Under the pieces are notes generated by a model. That model was not told the DNA's origin, ran no database searches, and was given only the letters and a program-made list of their open reading frames with translations. The position numbers and the translations under genes were made by a program. Below, piece by piece: positions 23,427 to 26,024 of a stretch of 26,024 bases of DNA; the first letter of the stretch is position 1, and every line of letters starts with the position of its first letter. This DNA comes from JAQVEM01 sp964556165 (GTDB lineage: Bacteria; Actinomycetota; Humimicrobiia; Humimicrobiales; Humimicrobiaceae): the NCBI GenBank assembly GCA_964556165.1, contig CAZKVH010000019.1, positions 1 to 26,024 on the forward strand. The letters run 5' to 3'.

Positions 23427-24185
23427 GTGAATATTAAGAGCAGAAAAAACAGTTTAGTTAGATTGGCGAATATTATACCGGTAATTTTTCTGGTAGTTTT
23501 AATATCAGCTTTCAGCGTATCCTGTAACTGGACCATAGGGCTGGTAAGAGGTTCAGGGGAGGTAAGAACCGAAGAAAGGGATGTTTCGGATTTTCACAAG
23601 GTACATCTATCAGGTGTTGGTGATTTAATTATCACTCAGGGAGAAGAAGAATCACTGCTGATAGAAACAGATGATAATATAATCCCCCTGATAGAGACAG
23701 AGGTATCAGCAGAAAAGCTGACCATTGGTTTCAGGCGGGGCTATAATTTTGTTCCAACCTCGGATATAAAGTTCTATCTTACGGTAAAAGAACTGGATGA
23801 AATCTTATTGAGTGGTGCAGGCAGTATTGTATGCCATGGTTTTGATGCCGAAGAACTGGAGATTGAAATTAGTGGTGCCGGTGATATAGATTTCAGGCTG
23901 AATGCCGATGTGGTAAGGGTAAATTCTTCAGGAGCAGGGGATATAAACATGAGTGGCAGGGTTGACAGGCAGGAAATAGATTTAAGCGGTGCGGGTAAAT
24001 ATGATGCCGAAGACCTGGAAAGCAGGGAATGCGACATAACCGTTTCCGGTGCAGGTAGTGCCACGGTAAATGTTAGCCAGAAGCTTGATGTGGATATATC
24101 CGGAGTGGGCGGTGTTGAGTACCAGGGTTCTCCTCGTGTACAGCAGAATATAACAGGCCTGGGAAGGATAAGGAGTGTTGATTAA
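23427..24185 (+). CDS. GIN-domain (DUF2807) beta-repeat lipoprotein
   Basis: A signal helix (residues 14-32) ends in SVSC, with Cys33 as the probable lipid site. The body is a beta-solenoid with eight SG-[AV]-G type turns (LSGVGDL, LSGAGSI, ISGAGDI, SSGAGDI, LSGAGKY, VSGAGSA, ISGVGGV and a final ITGLGRI), which is the head GIN/DUF2807 fold. I choose the GTG at 23427 because AAAGGA lies six bases upstream and the signal peptide begins just after it; the longer frame opening at 23373 would add 18 unlikely residues. It follows the toastrack gene, with which it shares a repeat-based shape but no clear sequence identity. Confidence 0.85.
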   Translation: MNIKSRKNSLVRLANIIPVIFLVVLISAFSVSCNWTIGLVRGSGEVRTEERDVSDFHKVHLSGVGDLIITQGEEESLLIETDDNIIPLIETEVSAEKLTIGFRRGYNFVPTSDIKFYLTVKELDEILLSGAGSIVCHGFDAEELEIEISGAGDIDFRLNADVVRVNSSGAGDINMSGRVDRQEIDLSGAGKYDAEDLESRECDITVSGAGSATVNVSQKLDVDISGVGGVEYQGSPRVQQNITGLGRIRSVD

Positions 24186-24271
24186 ACTGATAAAAAAAAA
24201 AAAATTATAAATATGTGTGATTTAGTTATTAATAATATTTTGTGTTTTAAAATAATAAAGAGAGGTCAAAA

Positions 24272-24706
24272 TTGGAAGAAATAAGTAAAGAAGATTTAAA
24301 AGAGGGCAAGAAACAGCTGGAAGGAGTAATAATACTATGCTGGGTCATGGCCATAATAACCGGCTTTGTGGTATTTTTGGGTCTCGGCCGGGGATTGCAT
24401 CCCGGAGGTTTATTTACCGGGTATTTTGATGGCGCCATTAATATGTACCGGGTTTCTGATATTATTAAGAATATAGTGACTTTTCCAATTAATATGGCAT
24501 ATTCTATGATTCTTCCAGCTCTATATGTTCTGGAGCTTATAGGTTTATATAAAAGGCGCTCTTTTGCTGTCCCTCTTGGCAGGGCAGTCCTTGTAGTTAC
24601 AATGGTACTGTTTTTCCCGGTTGGGACTATATTTGGGGCAATCTTGTGGAAGAGATTCAATAATCCTATTTCCAAAAAGTATTTGAATTATCATGAAAAG
24701 CCATAG
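24272..24706 (+). CDS. Small polytopic membrane protein, unknown function
   Basis: I do not recognise a family. The 144 residues contain a charged start and about four hydrophobic segments (near 17-38, 66-82, 84-92 and 100-125), a KRR loop before the last helix and a basic tail. The layout resembles small DUF4870- or DUF4064-type envelope proteins found beside PadR/HAAS genes, but no signature is clear enough to claim one. The start is TTG at 24272, with AGAGAGG about seven bases upstream. It follows the GIN lipoprotein by 86 bases, a stretch that includes a run of 13 A (24192-24204). Confidence 0.72.
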   Translation: MEEISKEDLKEGKKQLEGVIILCWVMAIITGFVVFLGLGRGLHPGGLFTGYFDGAINMYRVSDIIKNIVTFPINMAYSMILPALYVLELIGLYKRRSFAVPLGRAVLVVTMVLFFPVGTIFGAILWKRFNNPISKKYLNYHEKP

Positions 24707-24741
24707 AGAAATATCGGAGGGCTTTAGTTATATCATCAGGA

Positions 24742-24769
24742 TTGCATTACTCTATAGTTAAGGTATAAA
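24742..24769 (+). promoter_or_regulatory. Candidate promoter of the 2TM gene
   Basis: TTGCAT (24742-24747) and TATAAA (24764-24769) are 16 bases apart and sit 31 bases before the 2TM start. The -35 is weak. Confidence 0.35.
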
Positions 24770-24799
24770 TTTAATTTAATAAAATATAAGGGGGGACAA

Positions 24800-25105
24800 A
24801 TGAGTGATTCGAAAATTGAAGAGGAAAAATATCTGGCTGCAAAAAAGAGGGTTGAGGAGATAAAAGGGTTTTATGGCCATCTTTTTTCCTATATCGGAGT
24901 AAATATAGTGCTGGTAATAATTGATCTTGTCACGGGAGTCCAGGGCTGGTGGTTTTACTGGGTAACTGTATTCTGGGGAATTGGTGTTTTCTGGCATGCT
25001 ATGGGTGTATTTGTATTTTATAAAATAACAGGAGGTACCTGGGAGAAAAAGAAAATAAAAGAGATAATGGATGAAATGGATAAGGTGGAAAAAGATGTAA
25101 AATAG
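24800..25105 (+). CDS. 2TM-domain membrane protein
   Basis: The 101 residues show the 2TM domain pattern: an acidic and lysine-rich helix AKKRVEEIKGFYGHLFSYIGV leading into two transmembrane helices (about 29-46 and 50-73) with the WWFYWVTVFWGIGVFWHAMGV core, then a basic helical tail. The domain is also found attached to sensor kinases of the LytS kind, but here stands alone. AAGGGGGG gives a strong ribosome-binding site. It is the last gene of the envelope cluster on this strand. Confidence 0.85.
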   Translation: MSDSKIEEEKYLAAKKRVEEIKGFYGHLFSYIGVNIVLVIIDLVTGVQGWWFYWVTVFWGIGVFWHAMGVFVFYKITGGTWEKKKIKEIMDEMDKVEKDVK

Positions 25106-25231
25106 CCTGATAGGAGGTTCTGAATAGATTTACCGAAGATATGAGAATCATGAATATGCAGGAGACCACGATTTAAAAAATTTCTTACTATTACGGGAGC
25201 AGGTCTTTAAACTTAAAATAAGGAAGATTTT

Positions 25232-25987
25232 TTAAATTTTTCTTATCTCCGGTATCTCCCTTTTTCTGGTACCCTCGGCAACTTCTTTTATCTCTCCGAG
25301 TATTTCTTTTCTTACGGGAACCTGTATCTCTTTCGGTTTCACTTTAACATTATTTATGGTGTCTATGTTAAGATATAACTTCATATTTTCGTCTAATCTG
25401 GCGAACAAAAGATTGTCTGCTGCTGCTTCCCATCTCTTTATATCTTTTCCGAAAGCACTTGTGCTAACGCTGAACAAATATGTTCTTCTTTTATCATTTT
25501 TAAGAAGTTGCTCAAAATTATCTAAATTAATTTCTTTATAGGTTTTTGAAAATAACAGAAGATTCAGGGCTGATGCAAAGACCATTGTTCCTAAATCTCC
25601 CGAGTGGTCAAGTGCATCCTCTACTTCTTTTATCACTTTTTCCCATACGTCTGGCTTGAGCAGATTTGCTTTAAGGGTGTTTTTATTGATTTTTTCCCAC
25701 GACTTTAAGTTGTGGTCAAACTGGATATAGGCTAATTTATTCTGGTATTCATCGGCATCCATGTTGTAGAGTTTTTTTAGCGATGTTTTTACGAATCTGG
25801 TTTCTGCATATTGTAGTGCTATGAAAATAACATTACCCCCGGCTTTTAGCCAGTCATGAACAAAAGCAAAGCCTATTAGAGGTTTCCCCGAACCACCGGG
25901 TCCACTGATGAGTGTTGAAGAAGGGTAGGGGAGCCCTTCCGGTAACAATTTGGTTAGCCATTCCTGGCTCAGTTTTAAATTTTTCAT
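25232..25987 (-). CDS. KaiC-like RecA-fold protein with damaged Walker motifs
   Basis: The N-terminal part follows the plan of KaiC/RadA-type ATPases that begin near a switch loop: LLPEGLPYPSSTLISGPGGSGK (15-35), then HDWLKAGGNVIFIAL. Two core motifs deviate. Walker A reads GPGGSGKP with Pro36 where Ser or Thr binds magnesium, and the expected Walker B strand (GTMVFASALNLLL, 133-145) has Ala138 where an Asp is normal. The paired acidic residues after strand beta-2 are also missing (ALQYAE). It may be a nucleotide-free or non-hydrolysing relative. A tight AGGAG precedes the ATG. The downstream side is the 3' end of the envelope cluster; upstream genes lie outside the window, so its operon is unknown. 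Confidence 0.7.
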   Translation of the reverse strand: MKNLKLSQEWLTKLLPEGLPYPSSTLISGPGGSGKPLIGFAFVHDWLKAGGNVIFIALQYAETRFVKTSLKKLYNMDADEYQNKLAYIQFDHNLKSWEKINKNTLKANLLKPDVWEKVIKEVEDALDHSGDLGTMVFASALNLLLFSKTYKEINLDNFEQLLKNDKRRTYLFSVSTSAFGKDIKRWEAAADNLLFARLDENMKLYLNIDTINNVKVKPKEIQVPVRKEILGEIKEVAEGTRKREIPEIRKI

Positions 25988-26024
25988 ATTTATATCTCCT
26001 AAAAAATTAGAAATTTGGTTTTAC

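Noticed and set aside
24247..24675. 142-residue minus-strand frame opposite the small membrane protein gene
   Set aside because: The plus-strand frame has a better start signal and a membrane-helix pattern; the reverse frame is a shadow.
1..26024. CRISPR arrays, tRNA genes, transposases or phage genes
   Set aside because: I read the gaps on both strands and saw no regularly spaced repeats, no tRNA T-loop and acceptor pattern, and no transposase or phage protein; a dedicated scan could still reveal a degenerate one.

Overview
The window is AT-rich bacterial DNA that uses the standard code and Shine-Dalgarno starts (AAGGAGG-type sites before several genes, with some GTG and TTG starts). Lipoprotein signal peptides, an ECF sigma factor, a PadR/HAAS/toastrack cluster, a ROK regulator and L-arabinose genes suggest a low-GC, probably fermentative bacterium. 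No marker gene fixes the phylum. No tRNA, rRNA, CRISPR array, transposase or prophage gene was seen.

Layout. (1) 1-5409: L-arabinose catabolism, araA, a ROK repressor, araB and araD, converting arabinose to xylulose 5-phosphate. A consensus promoter with an inverted repeat over its -10 box precedes araA, and the ROK gene has its own promoter. (2) 5665-9405: a solute-binding-like lipoprotein with no transporter beside it, a membrane-anchored HtrA protease, an ECF sigma factor and a small one-helix membrane protein, which reads like an envelope-stress operon. (3) 9379-11183: a minus-strand 66-aa membrane protein, then an AzgA-type purine permease closed by a clear terminator. (4) 11384-14898: a PKD/transglutaminase lipoprotein and a membrane-anchored alpha/beta hydrolase, converging on a GNAT/DUF2007 pair. 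(5) 15175-17812: a YfbR-like HD phosphohydrolase followed by a DUF2779 protein that joins a Cas4/RecB-type Fe-S nuclease domain to a DEDDy exonuclease-like domain. (6) 17859-25105: an envelope cluster with PspA, a GIDE/BAM-type membrane protein, an ABC-2 exporter, and a divergent run of PadR, HAAS (DUF1700), toastrack (DUF4097), GIN-domain (DUF2807) lipoprotein and two small membrane proteins. (7) 25232-25987: a KaiC/RecA-fold protein whose Walker A and Walker B motifs both look damaged.

The least expected observations are: a 55-bp non-coding repeat (47 of 55 positions identical) in inverted orientation on either side of pspA-GIDE; a tandem pair of palindromes over the -35 and extended -10 of the padR promoter, divergent from the ABC exporter; and the co-location of PspA with a PadR-HAAS-toastrack module, suggesting one membrane-stress network. 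The HD phosphohydrolase plus two-nuclease-domain pair is the other candidate for an undescribed functional unit. All functions are read from motifs and recalled family features; no database search was run.
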